Positions 5,396 to 14,091 of a stretch of DNA of 21,248 nt are shown piece by piece. The stretch comes from Prevotellaceae bacterium (GTDB lineage Bacteria > Bacteroidota > Bacteroidia > Bacteroidales > UBA932). A model generated the notes under the pieces. That model saw only the letters and a list, made by a program, of their open reading frames with translations, had not been told where the DNA came from and ran no database searches. The DNA is taken from the NCBI GenBank assembly GCA_031287815.1, contig JAITSM010000008.1, forward strand, positions 1 to 21,248. The letters run 5' to 3'. Made by a program: the position numbers and the translations under genes. Positions within the stretch are counted from its first letter, which is position 1. Each line of letters begins with the position of its first letter.

Positions 5396-6358
5396 ATGAA
5401 AAAAATTTTAACCATCCATTCCCATGACATTCCGCTTTCGGCGCATTTGCAGTTTTTTTACCAGACCGACACCCGCCTCTCCGCAGCCGGCGAAGCCTTA
5501 CGGGACGCGATAGCCGCGCTGCTGCCCCCTTTCCATGCCGCGCTGACAAAAGAAAATGCCGTGTACCTGTGGATACGCAAGAGCGAACTCACCAAAGCAA
5601 TCGCCAAAGCCAGCGATACGCTCGACGGTAGAATAGCGCTCGTCAATGCCGGAGTAGACTTCGGCAGCCGTTCGCTGACGCCGGCCACCGCAGAATCCGG
5701 TGCAAGGGTGTATGATATGCTGAAAAATTATGGCAAAATCATGGACAAGTCTTACGATGCGAAAGCGGGCGCGGTGCGCGAGGTCATCCAGCATTTTAAT
5801 ACCGACTATGCGCAGGACATCGTCCACCTCGGGCTGGGCATGCAGGTGCAGTCGCTGGAAGCGGCGCTCAATGCGTTCGTCAGCCTGCTCAACCAGCGCT
5901 CGGATGAAAAAATTAATAAGCCAAACTACACGGCCGCCGAAGCGCGCAAGGAGCTGGAGGGCGCATGGCAGCCTATAGTATATATCATCAACTCCAACGC
6001 CGGCGCAGGCACCGCAACCGATTTCGCCACGTTCATCGACCACCTGAACCCCGAAATCGAGCGCATCAACGCGGAGTTCCACCGCGCCCACAAAGACCTC
6101 GGCGAAGGAGAACATACGGTGATATCTCCCATCCCGGCGCAGCAATATACCGGGCAGCCCGTTACCCCGGTACCCGAAGTGTATTACACCGAAGACGGCA
6201 AGCCCGCGGTGAAGCTCTTCCTGGGCAATGATTTCTCGATAACCTATAAGGACAACCAGCACGTCGGAATGGCCGAACTCACCATCCACGGCAAGGGAAA
6301 ATACAAGGGGAAAAAAAGCGCCACCTTCCATATCGCACGGGCGCCAATGCCCTCATAG
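5396..6358 (+). CDS. DUF6261-like protein with C-terminal Ig-like (MBG-type) domain
   Basis: Function unknown. The N-terminal 240 or so residues resemble DUF6261 proteins of Bacteroidota, which are largely helical (for example LRDAIAALLPPF, ALNAFVSLLNQRSDEKINK). This match is from memory of the family, not from a search. Residues 249-318 (QYTGQPVTP, GNDFSITYKDNQHVG, IHGKGKYKG) look like a bacterial Ig-like surface repeat of the MBG or 'YTG' type. There is no signal peptide, so an extracellular-type module is attached to an apparently cytosolic protein. The ATG at 5396 is preferred over one 7 bp upstream, which opens another frame. A heptamer array begins at the base after the TAG stop. Confidence 0.72.
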   Translation: MKKILTIHSHDIPLSAHLQFFYQTDTRLSAAGEALRDAIAALLPPFHAALTKENAVYLWIRKSELTKAIAKASDTLDGRIALVNAGVDFGSRSLTPATAESGARVYDMLKNYGKIMDKSYDAKAGAVREVIQHFNTDYAQDIVHLGLGMQVQSLEAALNAFVSLLNQRSDEKINKPNYTAAEARKELEGAWQPIVYIINSNAGAGTATDFATFIDHLNPEIERINAEFHRAHKDLGEGEHTVISPIPAQQYTGQPVTPVPEVYYTEDGKPAVKLFLGNDFSITYKDNQHVGMAELTIHGKGKYKGKKSATFHIARAPMPS

Positions 6359-6475
6359 GAATGGAGAATGGAGAATGGAGAATGGAGAATGGAGAATGGA
6401 GAATGGAGAATGGAGAATGAAGGATGCCGGCGTTAGCTAATTCTCCATTCTCCACTCTCCATTCTCCATTAAAAA
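6359..6475. repeat. GAATGGA heptamer inverted repeat between convergent genes
   Basis: Eight perfect GAATGGA units (6359-6414) and a partial one form the left arm. The core is GCCGGCGTTAGCTAA. The right arm, made of TTCTCCA-type units (6441-6470), is the reverse complement, with one change. The two arms can form a long hairpin. It ends in CATTAAAAAGC. It fills most of the gap between the DUF6261-like gene and polA, so it could stop transcription from either side, but this is inference. Confidence 0.8.
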
Positions 6476-6482
6476 GCTGATG

Positions 6483-9326
6483 TCAGTGCGCTTCCAGCCA
6501 GTTGTTGCCGGTGCCCATTTCCGCCAGGAGGGGGACTTTTAACGATACGGCGTTTTCCATTTCGTGTTGCACGATTTGCTTCACTTCTTCCAGTTCCGGC
6601 CGGTAGACGTCGAGTACCAGTTCATCGTGTACTTGCAGGATGAGGCGCGATTGCAGGCGGCGTTGCTGCAATTGTTCGTACACTTTTATCATGGCGATTT
6701 TGATGATGTCGGCGGCAGAGCCCTGAATGGGCGCATTGATGGCGTTGCGCTGGGCATAGCCGCGCACCGTCATGTTGCGGGAATGGATGTCGCGCAGTTT
6801 GCGGATGCGCCCGAAAAGCGTGGCTACAAACCCATGCTGCTCGGCGGAATGAATGGCGTTGTCCATATAACTTTTCACTCCGGGATAGGTGGCGAAATAG
6901 CCGTCAATAAGTTTTTTTGCTTCTTCCCTTGGAATTTGCAGCTGTTGCGCCAGCCCGAAATGGGAGATGCCGTAAATGATGCCGAAGTTGGCGGTTTTTG
7001 CCTGCCGGCGTTGTTCGCGCGTTACCTGCGCCAGCGGTTCGTGGAAAATTTTCGCTGCGGTGGCGGCGTGTATGTCTTCGTTGCGCCCGAAGGCTTCGAG
7101 CATGTTCCGGTCTTCGCTCAGGTGCGCCATCAGGCGGAGTTCTATCTGCGAATAATCCACCGAGAGGAGAACGTGCTGCGCATCGCTTGCGATAAATGCC
7201 TTGCGGATTTCGCGGCCGTTTTCGTCGCGTATCGGGATATTTTGCAGGTTGGGGTTGTTAGAGCTCAGGCGGCCGGTGGAGGTTACAAACTGGTTGTAGG
7301 TGGTATGGATTTTCCCGGTACGCTTGTTCACCAGCGCCGGCAGCGATTCTATATATCCCGACAACAGTTTGTGCAGCGAACGGTAGGTTAAAATTTTTGC
7401 AATAATCGGGTGGCTGCCTGCCAGCGATTGCAGGGTTTTTTCGTCGGTGGCATATTGTTTGGTGCGCGTTTTCTTTTGGGAAGGCAGCCGCAGCTTGTCA
7501 AACAGCGCTGCGCCCAGCTGCTTCGGCGACGAGATATTCAATTCCGGCATGCCCGCCAGTTCCTTAATCTCTTTGTCGAGTTCCAGCAGCTGCGCCTGCA
7601 GTTCCTTGCCGTAGCCAAGCAGCGCCGGCACGTCAATTTTTACGCCTTCAAATTCCATGCCGGCCAGTACGTAGACCAGCGGCATTTCAACGGTTTTATA
7701 AAGGTCGAAGAGGTTGTTTTTGACCAGTTCGTTTTCCAGCAGCTGCTTCAATTGCCAGGTTACGTCGGCGTCTTCGGCGGCGTATTCCGCAATTTTTTCC
7801 AGCGGCACCTGCGACATCGAGCCTTGCCGGGCGCCTTTTTTGCCGATGAGTTCTTCAATTTCCACCGGCTGGTAGCGCAGGTAGGTGCGGCTGAGTGTGC
7901 CCATGTTGTGGCTGCCTTCGGGGTCGAGCAGGTAGTGCATGAGCATGGTGTCGTAAAGGAAACCCTGCACTTCGATGCCATACTGTTTCAACATCAGTAT
8001 GTCGAATTTTATGTTTTGCCCGATTTTCGGCTTGTCCGCCTGCTCGAACAGGGGTTTTAGCGGCTGCAGCATTTCCTTCGCCGCTTCCCTGCCGGCGGGT
8101 ACCGGCACATACCAGCCTTCGTGCGCCACTATCGAAAAGGACAGCCCCACCAGTTCGTTTTGCATGGGCTCAATGCCGGTGGTTTCCGTATCGAAGCAAA
8201 ACAGTTCGCTTGCCTGCAATGCCTGCACCAGCGCCTTTATCTCTTCTTCGCTTTGAGCGATGCGGTAATGATGCGGCGTATCCGCAATAGCCGCGTAGTA
8301 CGTTGCCGGCGGCGCGGCTTCCGCTGTCGTTTCGACTTCCGCTGCCGGTGCGGTTTCTGCCGGCGGCGCGCCGAATAAACTTAATTGCCGGTGCGGGGCG
8401 GATGGAGGCGGGGCAGCCGGCTTGGCCTGTTCCCCGCTCCATGCCGGCAAGAGGTGCAACAACGAAACGAATTCATATTTGACAAATAGTTCTTTCAGCT
8501 GTTCCGTGTCCGGCGGGCACATGGCGGCGGCTTCCTCGCTCCATTCCACAGGAACGTGCGTGTCGATAGTAATAAGTTCTTTCGACAATGGCAGGTGCCC
8601 GCGTGCGGCTTCCACCGCCACGCGTTGCTGTTCGGGCAATGTGTCCGTATGTTGCAATAAATTTTCGACGCTGCCGAAGGCGGAAATCAGTTTTTTGGCG
8701 CGCACTTCGCCAACGCCGTCCACGCCGGGGACATTATCGGAAGCGTCGCCCCACAGGGTCAGCACGTCTATCACCTGTTCGGGGCGTTCAATAAGGTATT
8801 TTGCCTTGATTTCATCGACGCCGATGCGTTCCAGCACCCCCGCCTGCTGCGGTTTACAGATGGTAATGCGGTCGGAAATCAGTTGCCCGTAATCCTTGTC
8901 AGGCGTAACCATGAATACGTCATAGCCCTTCTGCTCGGCTTGTTTGGCAATAGTTCCTATCACATCGTCGGCTTCGTACCTTTCTTTGGAAATTACCGGA
9001 ATCCGGAAGGCGGCGAGTATTTCCTTCACCGCCGGTATCGACATTTTAATCACATCGGGCGTTGCCTGCCGGTTGGCTTTGTAGGGGGGATATTTATCGT
9101 GCCGGAACGTTTTCCCGCCCGGATCGAACACGACAATAAGGTGCGACGGTTTTTCCTGCGCTATCAAATCTATCACCGACCGCGTGAAACCATAGATAGC
9201 CGACGTTTCTATGCCGCTGGAAGTCGTGATAGGCCGTTTGAGAAAAGCATAGTAGGCGCGGTAGATAATAGCGTGCCCGTCCACCAGGTAAAGCGTTCCC
9301 TTGCTTTGTTGTTGTTCGTTATCCAT
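6483..9326 (-). CDS. polA: DNA polymerase I
   Basis: Repair and Okazaki-fragment polymerase, 947 residues with all three domains. The 5' nuclease is about residues 1-300 (LYLVDGHAIIYRAYYAF, EADDVIG, WGDASDNVPGVDGVG). The 3'-5' exonuclease runs from about 360 to 560 and has its acidic residues intact (FDTETTG with Asp379 and Glu381, GQNIKFD, YAAEDAD), so proofreading is expected. The polymerase carries motif A DYSQIELR (Asp724), motif B RRQAKTANFGIIYG and motif C VHDELVLD (Asp901). An Ala/Pro-rich linker at roughly 295-350 contains QLSLF (314-318), which matches the consensus pentapeptide for binding the sliding clamp. queD lies 97 bp upstream on the same strand. No clear promoter is visible before the ATG. 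Confidence 0.98.
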   Translation of the reverse strand: MDNEQQQSKGTLYLVDGHAIIYRAYYAFLKRPITTSSGIETSAIYGFTRSVIDLIAQEKPSHLIVVFDPGGKTFRHDKYPPYKANRQATPDVIKMSIPAVKEILAAFRIPVISKERYEADDVIGTIAKQAEQKGYDVFMVTPDKDYGQLISDRITICKPQQAGVLERIGVDEIKAKYLIERPEQVIDVLTLWGDASDNVPGVDGVGEVRAKKLISAFGSVENLLQHTDTLPEQQRVAVEAARGHLPLSKELITIDTHVPVEWSEEAAAMCPPDTEQLKELFVKYEFVSLLHLLPAWSGEQAKPAAPPPSAPHRQLSLFGAPPAETAPAAEVETTAEAAPPATYYAAIADTPHHYRIAQSEEEIKALVQALQASELFCFDTETTGIEPMQNELVGLSFSIVAHEGWYVPVPAGREAAKEMLQPLKPLFEQADKPKIGQNIKFDILMLKQYGIEVQGFLYDTMLMHYLLDPEGSHNMGTLSRTYLRYQPVEIEELIGKKGARQGSMSQVPLEKIAEYAAEDADVTWQLKQLLENELVKNNLFDLYKTVEMPLVYVLAGMEFEGVKIDVPALLGYGKELQAQLLELDKEIKELAGMPELNISSPKQLGAALFDKLRLPSQKKTRTKQYATDEKTLQSLAGSHPIIAKILTYRSLHKLLSGYIESLPALVNKRTGKIHTTYNQFVTSTGRLSSNNPNLQNIPIRDENGREIRKAFIASDAQHVLLSVDYSQIELRLMAHLSEDRNMLEAFGRNEDIHAATAAKIFHEPLAQVTREQRRQAKTANFGIIYGISHFGLAQQLQIPREEAKKLIDGYFATYPGVKSYMDNAIHSAEQHGFVATLFGRIRKLRDIHSRNMTVRGYAQRNAINAPIQGSAADIIKIAMIKVYEQLQQRRLQSRLILQVHDELVLDVYRPELEEVKQIVQHEMENAVSLKVPLLAEMGTGNNWLEAH

Positions 9327-9369
9327 TATTTATTATTCATTGATTTAACTTCACCCTCATCCCCTTCAC

Positions 9370-9397
9370 CTCCCCCCAACCCCCTCCGAAAGAGGGG
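9370..9397. repeat. C-rich hairpin repeat, copy 1
   Basis: CCTCCCCCCAAC, then CCCCTC-cgaaa-GAGGGG. It is the reverse complement of the sequence at 14092-14120 and close to 15885-15914, so it is a dispersed short repeat of this genome. Confidence 0.6.
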
Positions 9398-9414
9398 AAG
9401 CAGGACAGTGCTAC

Positions 9415-9442
9415 TTAAACCGTTCAGCGTTCACCGTTGACC
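9415..9442. repeat. Heptamer tract at the queD stop
   Basis: Four 7-bp units from 9415 (TTAAACC, GTTCAGC, GTTCACC, GTTGACC). On the minus strand they encode the last residues of QueD (Val-Asn-Gly-Glu-Arg) and its TGA stop. Confidence 0.65.
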
Positions 9443-9864
9443 CACTCCGCGTAGGAAGTAGCGGTTTCATGAAGCCGGATACTGTGCAGCGATGCCTTGT
9501 CGGGCAAAGCGGCTTGCAGTATTTCCGCAAAGTCGATGACCATATTTTCGCAGGTCGGCTGGTAGGGCACGGTAACCACCTTTTCATAAGCGGCCGTCAA
9601 TTCCGCTGCCAGCGGCGCATCCCGGCGCAGCAGCAACGCATGGTCCAACCGGTCGATGACAAGCTGCTGCACGATGCTTTTCAGTTCCGTAAAATCCATG
9701 ACCATGCCGTACTTCGGATGCGCGGGGTCGGCTTCCGGCACGCCCTTCACCGTTACATATAATATATAGGAATGTCCATGAATATGGCGGCATTTGCCGT
9801 CATAGCCCGGCAGTGCGTGCGCCATCTCAAAAGTAAACTTCCTGGTTAAGCGGATTGTTGTCAT
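9424..9864 (-). CDS. queD: 6-carboxytetrahydropterin synthase (queuosine/7-deazaguanine pathway)
   Basis: Converts dihydroneopterin triphosphate to 6-carboxytetrahydropterin, the second step towards preQ0 and queuosine. The 146 residues are normal length or slightly long. The zinc ligands His16 (MAHALPGY), His29 and His31 (CRHIHGHSY), catalytic Cys25, the RLDHALL segment and the C-terminal HETATSYAEW Glu are all present. It could alternatively be a PTPS-family paralogue (QueD2 or PTPS-III), but the Cys favours QueD. The last five codons and the stop are built from heptamer repeats. polA follows on the same strand. A -7 box TATCTTTG is at 9889-9882. Confidence 0.92.
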   Translation of the reverse strand: MTTIRLTRKFTFEMAHALPGYDGKCRHIHGHSYILYVTVKGVPEADPAHPKYGMVMDFTELKSIVQQLVIDRLDHALLLRRDAPLAAELTAAYEKVVTVPYQPTCENMVIDFAEILQAALPDKASLHSIRLHETATSYAEWVNGER

Positions 9865-9881
9865 ACGGATTTTTTCTGCGG

Positions 9882-9889
9882 CAAAGATA
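9882..9889 (-). promoter_or_regulatory. -7 box of queD
   Basis: On the minus strand TATCTTTG (9889-9882) matches TAnnTTTG and ends 17 bp before the queD ATG at 9864. No good -33 element is seen. Confidence 0.45.
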
Positions 9890-9960
9890 CGAAAATTAGT
9901 TGTAAATCGTGAGTCCTGCCGGTGATAACCATTCTTAGGAAGCCCCTGTAACTTTTTTTC

Positions 9961-9989
9961 TTGAATGTGAAAAATTTTTCTTATATTTG
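9961..9989 (+). promoter_or_regulatory. Promoter of the M23-merR-nif3 operon
   Basis: TTG (9961-9963) and TATATTTG (9982-9989), 18 bp apart, match the Bacteroidota -33/-7 pattern. The predicted start is about 25 bp before the first M23 gene at 10023. Confidence 0.6.
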
Positions 9990-10022
9990 CCCGTCAAATT
10001 TAATTTCATTATTGAGTGGTAA

Positions 10023-11003
10023 ATGGCACGTTTACGTTATAAATTTAATCCGGAGACGCTTTTATTTGAAATATCGCGGACTTCCGGGCGGAAAAAGGTA
10101 ATGCGTGTTTTTCGAGGATTCCTGATTAGCGTGTCGCTTGCAGTGGGTTACTATATGCTCTACACGCAATACTTTGAAACGCCGAAATCGCTTGCCATTA
10201 TTCGCAGTAACGCTGAAATTACGGTAAAATACGGATTACTTAACAAACGTTTTCAGGAAGCCAATAACTACTTGACGCAAATACAACGCCGGGATAACAA
10301 TGTTTATCGCGCTACCTTCGGGCTGGATATTATTCCGTCTTCGGTGCGGGATGCGGGTTTTGGCGGGGTAAACAGATATACGGAATTTGAAAAATCGGAT
10401 TATGCCAATACGTTAATTAAAACCTCCCGACACCTGGACATTCTGCTGAAGAAAGCTTATATACAGTCGGTATCTTTCGATACTATTGAAAAATTAGCGG
10501 TGCGAATGGAAGAAATGAAAAATTGCATTCCCATTATTGCGCCTACCACCATTGATAATCTTACAGTGTACATTACCGATGTTTTTCGCCTGCGCCACCA
10601 GCATCCTATTTATGGCGACGTCCGCCCGCATAACGGCGTAGATCTTAGAGGGCCTATCGGAACGCCGATATTCGTTACCGGCGACGGGAAAGTAACGAAA
10701 GTGGTACATTCCTTTTCCCGCGAAGGCTATGGCAACCGCATAGAGATCGATCACGGTTTCGGGTATAAAACGCTTTATGCGCATCTCCGTTCCATCAGTG
10801 TAACGGAAGGACAAACCATTAAACGCGGCGCACAAATCGGCACATTGGGAAATACCGGCGGCGTTACAGGCCCGCATGTACATTATGAAGTACAATATTT
10901 AGGCCGGCCGGTGAATCCGCTCAATTATTTCGACGTGACCATTGAGCCGGATGAATACGAAAGAATTTTGCAAGCCGCACAACGAGCAAATAACGAATAC
11001 TAA
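10023..11003 (+). CDS. M23 (LytM) metallopeptidase, membrane-anchored, paralogue 1
   Basis: Likely a peptidoglycan endopeptidase, or an inactive-type regulator of one, facing the periplasm. One transmembrane helix spans about residues 29-48 (FRGFLISVSLAVGYYMLYTQ). A helical stretch with QRRDNNVYR follows, then the LytM domain (about 190-305). The zinc and catalytic residues are complete: His203 and Asp207 (HNGVDLRG), His254 (LYAHL), His285 and His287 (HVHYEV). It is first gene of a tight run and ends 6 bp before its paralogue. The intact active site favours a working enzyme that cuts peptide cross-links. Confidence 0.93.
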   Translation: MARLRYKFNPETLLFEISRTSGRKKVMRVFRGFLISVSLAVGYYMLYTQYFETPKSLAIIRSNAEITVKYGLLNKRFQEANNYLTQIQRRDNNVYRATFGLDIIPSSVRDAGFGGVNRYTEFEKSDYANTLIKTSRHLDILLKKAYIQSVSFDTIEKLAVRMEEMKNCIPIIAPTTIDNLTVYITDVFRLRHQHPIYGDVRPHNGVDLRGPIGTPIFVTGDGKVTKVVHSFSREGYGNRIEIDHGFGYKTLYAHLRSISVTEGQTIKRGAQIGTLGNTGGVTGPHVHYEVQYLGRPVNPLNYFDVTIEPDEYERILQAAQRANNEY

Positions 11004-11009
11004 ATACGT

Positions 11010-11972
11010 ATGCCTTATCGCTACAAATACAGCCACGAACACCTGGATTTTATAAAAGTCCGGCAAGGCGCCTGGCAACTGCTGCGCCGCTGGACGCTGT
11101 ATTTCTTGGGCAGCGTGCTATTGGCGATACTGTATTACTTCGTTTTTTCCGCGTTTTTTGATACGCCGAAAGAACGCGGGTTGCTGCGTGAAAATGCTAT
11201 GCTGTCCTCCCAGTACGCTTCCCTGAACAACCGCTTCGACCAGCTGGAAACGGTATTAAACGACATCAACCAACGCGACAATAATATTTACCGCACCATT
11301 TTCCAGGCCGACCCGTTGCCGTTAAACATGGGCGTGGGCGGCTCCAACAGGTATGAAGAACTGGAAGCATTCGAAAATGCCGATTTGGTAATCATGACCG
11401 ACCAGCGGTTGCAAAACCTGCTGGCGCGCGCTCAGGCACAGATAATATCACTGGACACGATTGGCGCACTGGCAAAAGAAAAAGAATTGGAATGTAAAAA
11501 TATCCCTGCCATACAGCCACTGCGGAATAGAGACCTCACCCGCACCGGCGGCTCTATCGGGATGCGCATTCATCCACGTTACAAGGTGGCAAAAATGCAT
11601 ACCGGCATAGACCTGGTAGCGGCTACCGGCGTAGATGTGATGGCTACCGGCGGCGGCACGGTAACAGAAGCGGCTACTTCGCTGCAAGGATACGGCAACA
11701 AAATTGTCATTGACCACGGCGTGGGCGGCTATACGACCCTGTATGCCCATTTAAGCGCTATCAAAGTAAAAACCGGGCAAAAGGTAAAACGCGGGGACGT
11801 CATAGGGACAGTTGGTAATACCGGCATGTCTATTGCGCCGCACCTCCATTATGAAGTCCGGAAAGATGGTAAATTTTTAGACCCGTTGAATTTCTTTTTC
11901 ATTGACGTTACGCCGGAAGAATATGACCGCATGATACAGTTAGCCACCAACAGCGGGCAATCGTTAGACTAA
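11010..11972 (+). CDS. M23 (LytM) metallopeptidase, membrane-anchored, paralogue 2
   Basis: Same layout as the gene before it: a transmembrane helix near residues 27-50 (TLYFLGSVLLAILYYFVFSAF), the shared INQRDNNIYR segment, and a LytM domain with His197 and Asp201 (HTGIDLVA), LYAHL, and His278 and His280 (HLHYEV). All ligands are present, so it should be active on peptidoglycan. The two proteins share their architecture but differ clearly in sequence, so the duplication is old. A MerR-type gene follows after 22 bp. Confidence 0.93.
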   Translation: MPYRYKYSHEHLDFIKVRQGAWQLLRRWTLYFLGSVLLAILYYFVFSAFFDTPKERGLLRENAMLSSQYASLNNRFDQLETVLNDINQRDNNIYRTIFQADPLPLNMGVGGSNRYEELEAFENADLVIMTDQRLQNLLARAQAQIISLDTIGALAKEKELECKNIPAIQPLRNRDLTRTGGSIGMRIHPRYKVAKMHTGIDLVAATGVDVMATGGGTVTEAATSLQGYGNKIVIDHGVGGYTTLYAHLSAIKVKTGQKVKRGDVIGTVGNTGMSIAPHLHYEVRKDGKFLDPLNFFFIDVTPEEYDRMIQLATNSGQSLD

Positions 11973-11994
11973 TGTATAACCATAAGCGAAACAT

Positions 11995-12333
11995 ATGCCT
12001 TACAAAGAAGCGGAAATAAAAAAAATATACTACACCATTGGTGAAGTAGCGGAAATATTGGGCGAATCGACATCGCTGGTTCGTTTTTGGTCTAATAAAT
12101 TAAGCGATATTATCCGCCCGCATAAGAACAGGAAAGGCAACCGGCTGTTTCAACCGGATGACGTGGAAAACTTTAAAATTCTCCACCGCCTGATAAAAAA
12201 TCAAGGCATGACTTTAGAAGGAGCAAGGAAACGATTAAAAGAAAATAAAACCGGCGAAGAATATAATATGCAAATCATCGACTCTTTGCAAGTAATAAAA
12301 AAAGAATTATTGGAAGTAAAGGAATTGCTTTAA
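11995..12333 (+). CDS. MerR-family helix-turn-helix regulator
   Basis: Small DNA-binding protein of 112 residues. The winged HTH is at the N-terminus (YYTIGEVAEILGESTSLVRFW, then NRLFQPDDVENFKILHRLI). A short coiled segment follows, probably for dimerisation. No Cys-rich or drug-binding effector domain is present, so the signal it senses, if any, is unknown. The context with M23 peptidases suggests an envelope-related role, but that is inference. It lies 22 bp after the second M23 gene and 26 bp before the Nif3-like gene. Confidence 0.87.
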   Translation: MPYKEAEIKKIYYTIGEVAEILGESTSLVRFWSNKLSDIIRPHKNRKGNRLFQPDDVENFKILHRLIKNQGMTLEGARKRLKENKTGEEYNMQIIDSLQVIKKELLEVKELL

Positions 12334-12359
12334 TCCGTAATTTCTGCCGGAGAAAAATC

Positions 12360-13148
12360 ATGGCACAACCGACCGCAGCACAAGTAACGGCAGCTATTGA
12401 AGAAATGGCGCCCTTGCATTATCAGGAAACATACGATAATGCCGGCTTTTGCGTAGGCTGCCCGCAAACCGAAGTTACCGGCGCACTCTTGTGCGTAGAC
12501 GTAACCGAAGCAATACTGGACGAAGCCCTGCAAACCGGCGCCAACCTTATCATTTCCCACCACCCGGTTATTTTCAAAGGACTGAAACAGCTTACCGGCC
12601 ATACCTGCACGGAACGCATTGTCGAGAAAGCGATAAAAAACAACCTGGTTTTGTATGCGGCGCATACCAACATGGACAGCGTGCGCGGCGGCGTGAGCGA
12701 AGCGATGGCTGAGAAATTGCAACTTTGCCACCGGAAAATCCTTGCGCCGAAAGAAGACGACAACATTGGATTCGGCATACTCGGCGATTTGCCGGCGCCC
12801 ATGCAGGCAAAAGATTTCCTGCAACTGGTAAAAACAAATTTCGATACGCCGTGCATCCGCTATTCGCAACCGCCGGCAACGGCTATTTCGCGCGTGGCGG
12901 TGTGCGGCGGCAGCGGCGCATTCCTGCTGAACGGTGCACTGGCTGCGGGAGCGTCGGCGCTGGTCAGCGCCGACTTTAAATACCACGACTTTTTCGACGT
13001 CGGCAACTGCCTGCTGATAGCCGATATCGGGCATTATGAAAGCGAAAAAGACGTACTGGGTATTTTTTATCATTGCCTTACAAAAAAAATGCCTAACTTT
13101 GCCGTCCGTTTGACAAAAAACGATACGAACGCAATCAATTATTTTTAA
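12360..13148 (+). CDS. Nif3-like dinuclear metal-centre protein (GTP cyclohydrolase I type 2/NIF3 family)
   Basis: NIF3 family proteins form hexameric toroids with a two-metal site per subunit. Their cellular role is not settled. Expected ligands are visible: His67 and His68 (SHHPVIF), Asp106 in AAHTNMD with His102, and His225 and Glu227 in DIGHYESE. At 262 residues it lacks the central insertion found in the longer (about 360-370 residue) NIF3 proteins and resembles the YbgI size class. It sits 18 bp upstream of a zinc-ribbon coiled-coil gene. In my knowledge these two are often neighbours, which hints at a shared role. Confidence 0.9.
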   Translation: MAQPTAAQVTAAIEEMAPLHYQETYDNAGFCVGCPQTEVTGALLCVDVTEAILDEALQTGANLIISHHPVIFKGLKQLTGHTCTERIVEKAIKNNLVLYAAHTNMDSVRGGVSEAMAEKLQLCHRKILAPKEDDNIGFGILGDLPAPMQAKDFLQLVKTNFDTPCIRYSQPPATAISRVAVCGGSGAFLLNGALAAGASALVSADFKYHDFFDVGNCLLIADIGHYESEKDVLGIFYHCLTKKMPNFAVRLTKNDTNAINYF

Positions 13149-13166
13149 AAATATAATAACAACAAT

Positions 13167-14003
13167 ATGGCAAAAAAAGTAACTCCAAAAAAGGAAGCTC
13201 CAAAAAAAGCGGCAAAAAAGGAAACCGCTCCGGCGCCCGCAAAGCCGGCAACCCCGAAAAAACAAGCAACGATAGATAACGATTCGCCGGAAGCAAAACT
13301 GCGCATACTTTATCAAATACAGCAAACCGATTCGCAAATCGACAAACTCCGCGCCGTACGCGGTGAATTGCCGCTGGAAGTGCGCGACCTCGAAGATGAA
13401 ATACAGGGGCTGAAAACACGTATCGCCAATTTACAGGGCGAAGTAAAAGACGTCGAAGCCAACATTGCCAAGCGAAAAATAGACATCAATACGGCCACCG
13501 CTGCCGTAAAGAAATATACCGAACAGCAAAAAAATGTGAAAAACAACCGCGAGTACGATTCGCTGTCGAAAGAAGTGGAATACCAAAATTTGGAAATTGA
13601 GCTGGCGGAAAAACGCGTAAAAGAATACACCGTGCAACTGAAAGAACGGAAAGGCCTGCTGGACGACGCTAAAAAACTATTGGCAGAGCGCACGGAAGAC
13701 CTTGAATTGAAGAAAAAAGAACTGGACGAAATCGTAGCCGAAACGTCGAAAGAAGAAAAAACGCTGGAGAAAAAGTCGGAAAATTTACAGAAATTTATTG
13801 ATGATCGCATGCTGACTGCCTACAAGAAAGTACGCCAGAATGCGCGCAACGGCTTGGCCGTTGTAACCGTAGAGCGCGACGCCTGCGGCGGGTGCTTCAA
13901 CAAAATACCGCCTCAACGCCAATTAGACATTGCATTGAGTAAAAAAATCATCGTGTGCGAATACTGCGGCCGCATTTTAGTGGACAAAAGTTTTGCCGGC
14001 TAA
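13167..14003 (+). CDS. Coiled-coil protein with C-terminal C4 zinc ribbon
   Basis: Function unknown, cytosolic. Residues 1-35 are a Lys/Ala/Pro-rich tail (KKEAPKKAAKKETAPAPAK) resembling histone-H1-like tails. Residues 50-235 are a long coiled coil with the NNREYDSLSKE segment typical of the family. The end is a zinc ribbon with Cys240, Cys243, Cys264 and Cys267 (CGGC and CEYC). The family is the C4-type zinc-ribbon/zf-RING_7 group. The basic tail suggests contact with nucleic acid, which is inference. It is last in the operon and is followed by a strong terminator. Confidence 0.9.
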   Translation: MAKKVTPKKEAPKKAAKKETAPAPAKPATPKKQATIDNDSPEAKLRILYQIQQTDSQIDKLRAVRGELPLEVRDLEDEIQGLKTRIANLQGEVKDVEANIAKRKIDINTATAAVKKYTEQQKNVKNNREYDSLSKEVEYQNLEIELAEKRVKEYTVQLKERKGLLDDAKKLLAERTEDLELKKKELDEIVAETSKEEKTLEKKSENLQKFIDDRMLTAYKKVRQNARNGLAVVTVERDACGGCFNKIPPQRQLDIALSKKIIVCEYCGRILVDKSFAG

Positions 14004-14024
14004 GCCCGCCGGACATAAAGCAAA

Positions 14025-14056
14025 AATCACCGGAAATTTTTCCGGTGATTTTTTTT
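14025..14056 (+). terminator. Intrinsic terminator of the M23-zinc ribbon operon
   Basis: AATCACCGGAAA (14025-14036) pairs with TTTCCGGTGATT (14039-14050), and a run of T follows to 14056. It lies 21 bp after the stop at 14003. Confidence 0.9.
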
Positions 14057-14091
14057 AGGAATAATGCGAATGTCCATTCAAAGTTGTTTTG

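Noticed and set aside
5065..5427. 120-residue open frame on the plus strand
   Set aside because: It runs through the heptamer hairpin and palindrome array and overlaps the start of the DUF6261-like gene. Its sequence is translated repeat.
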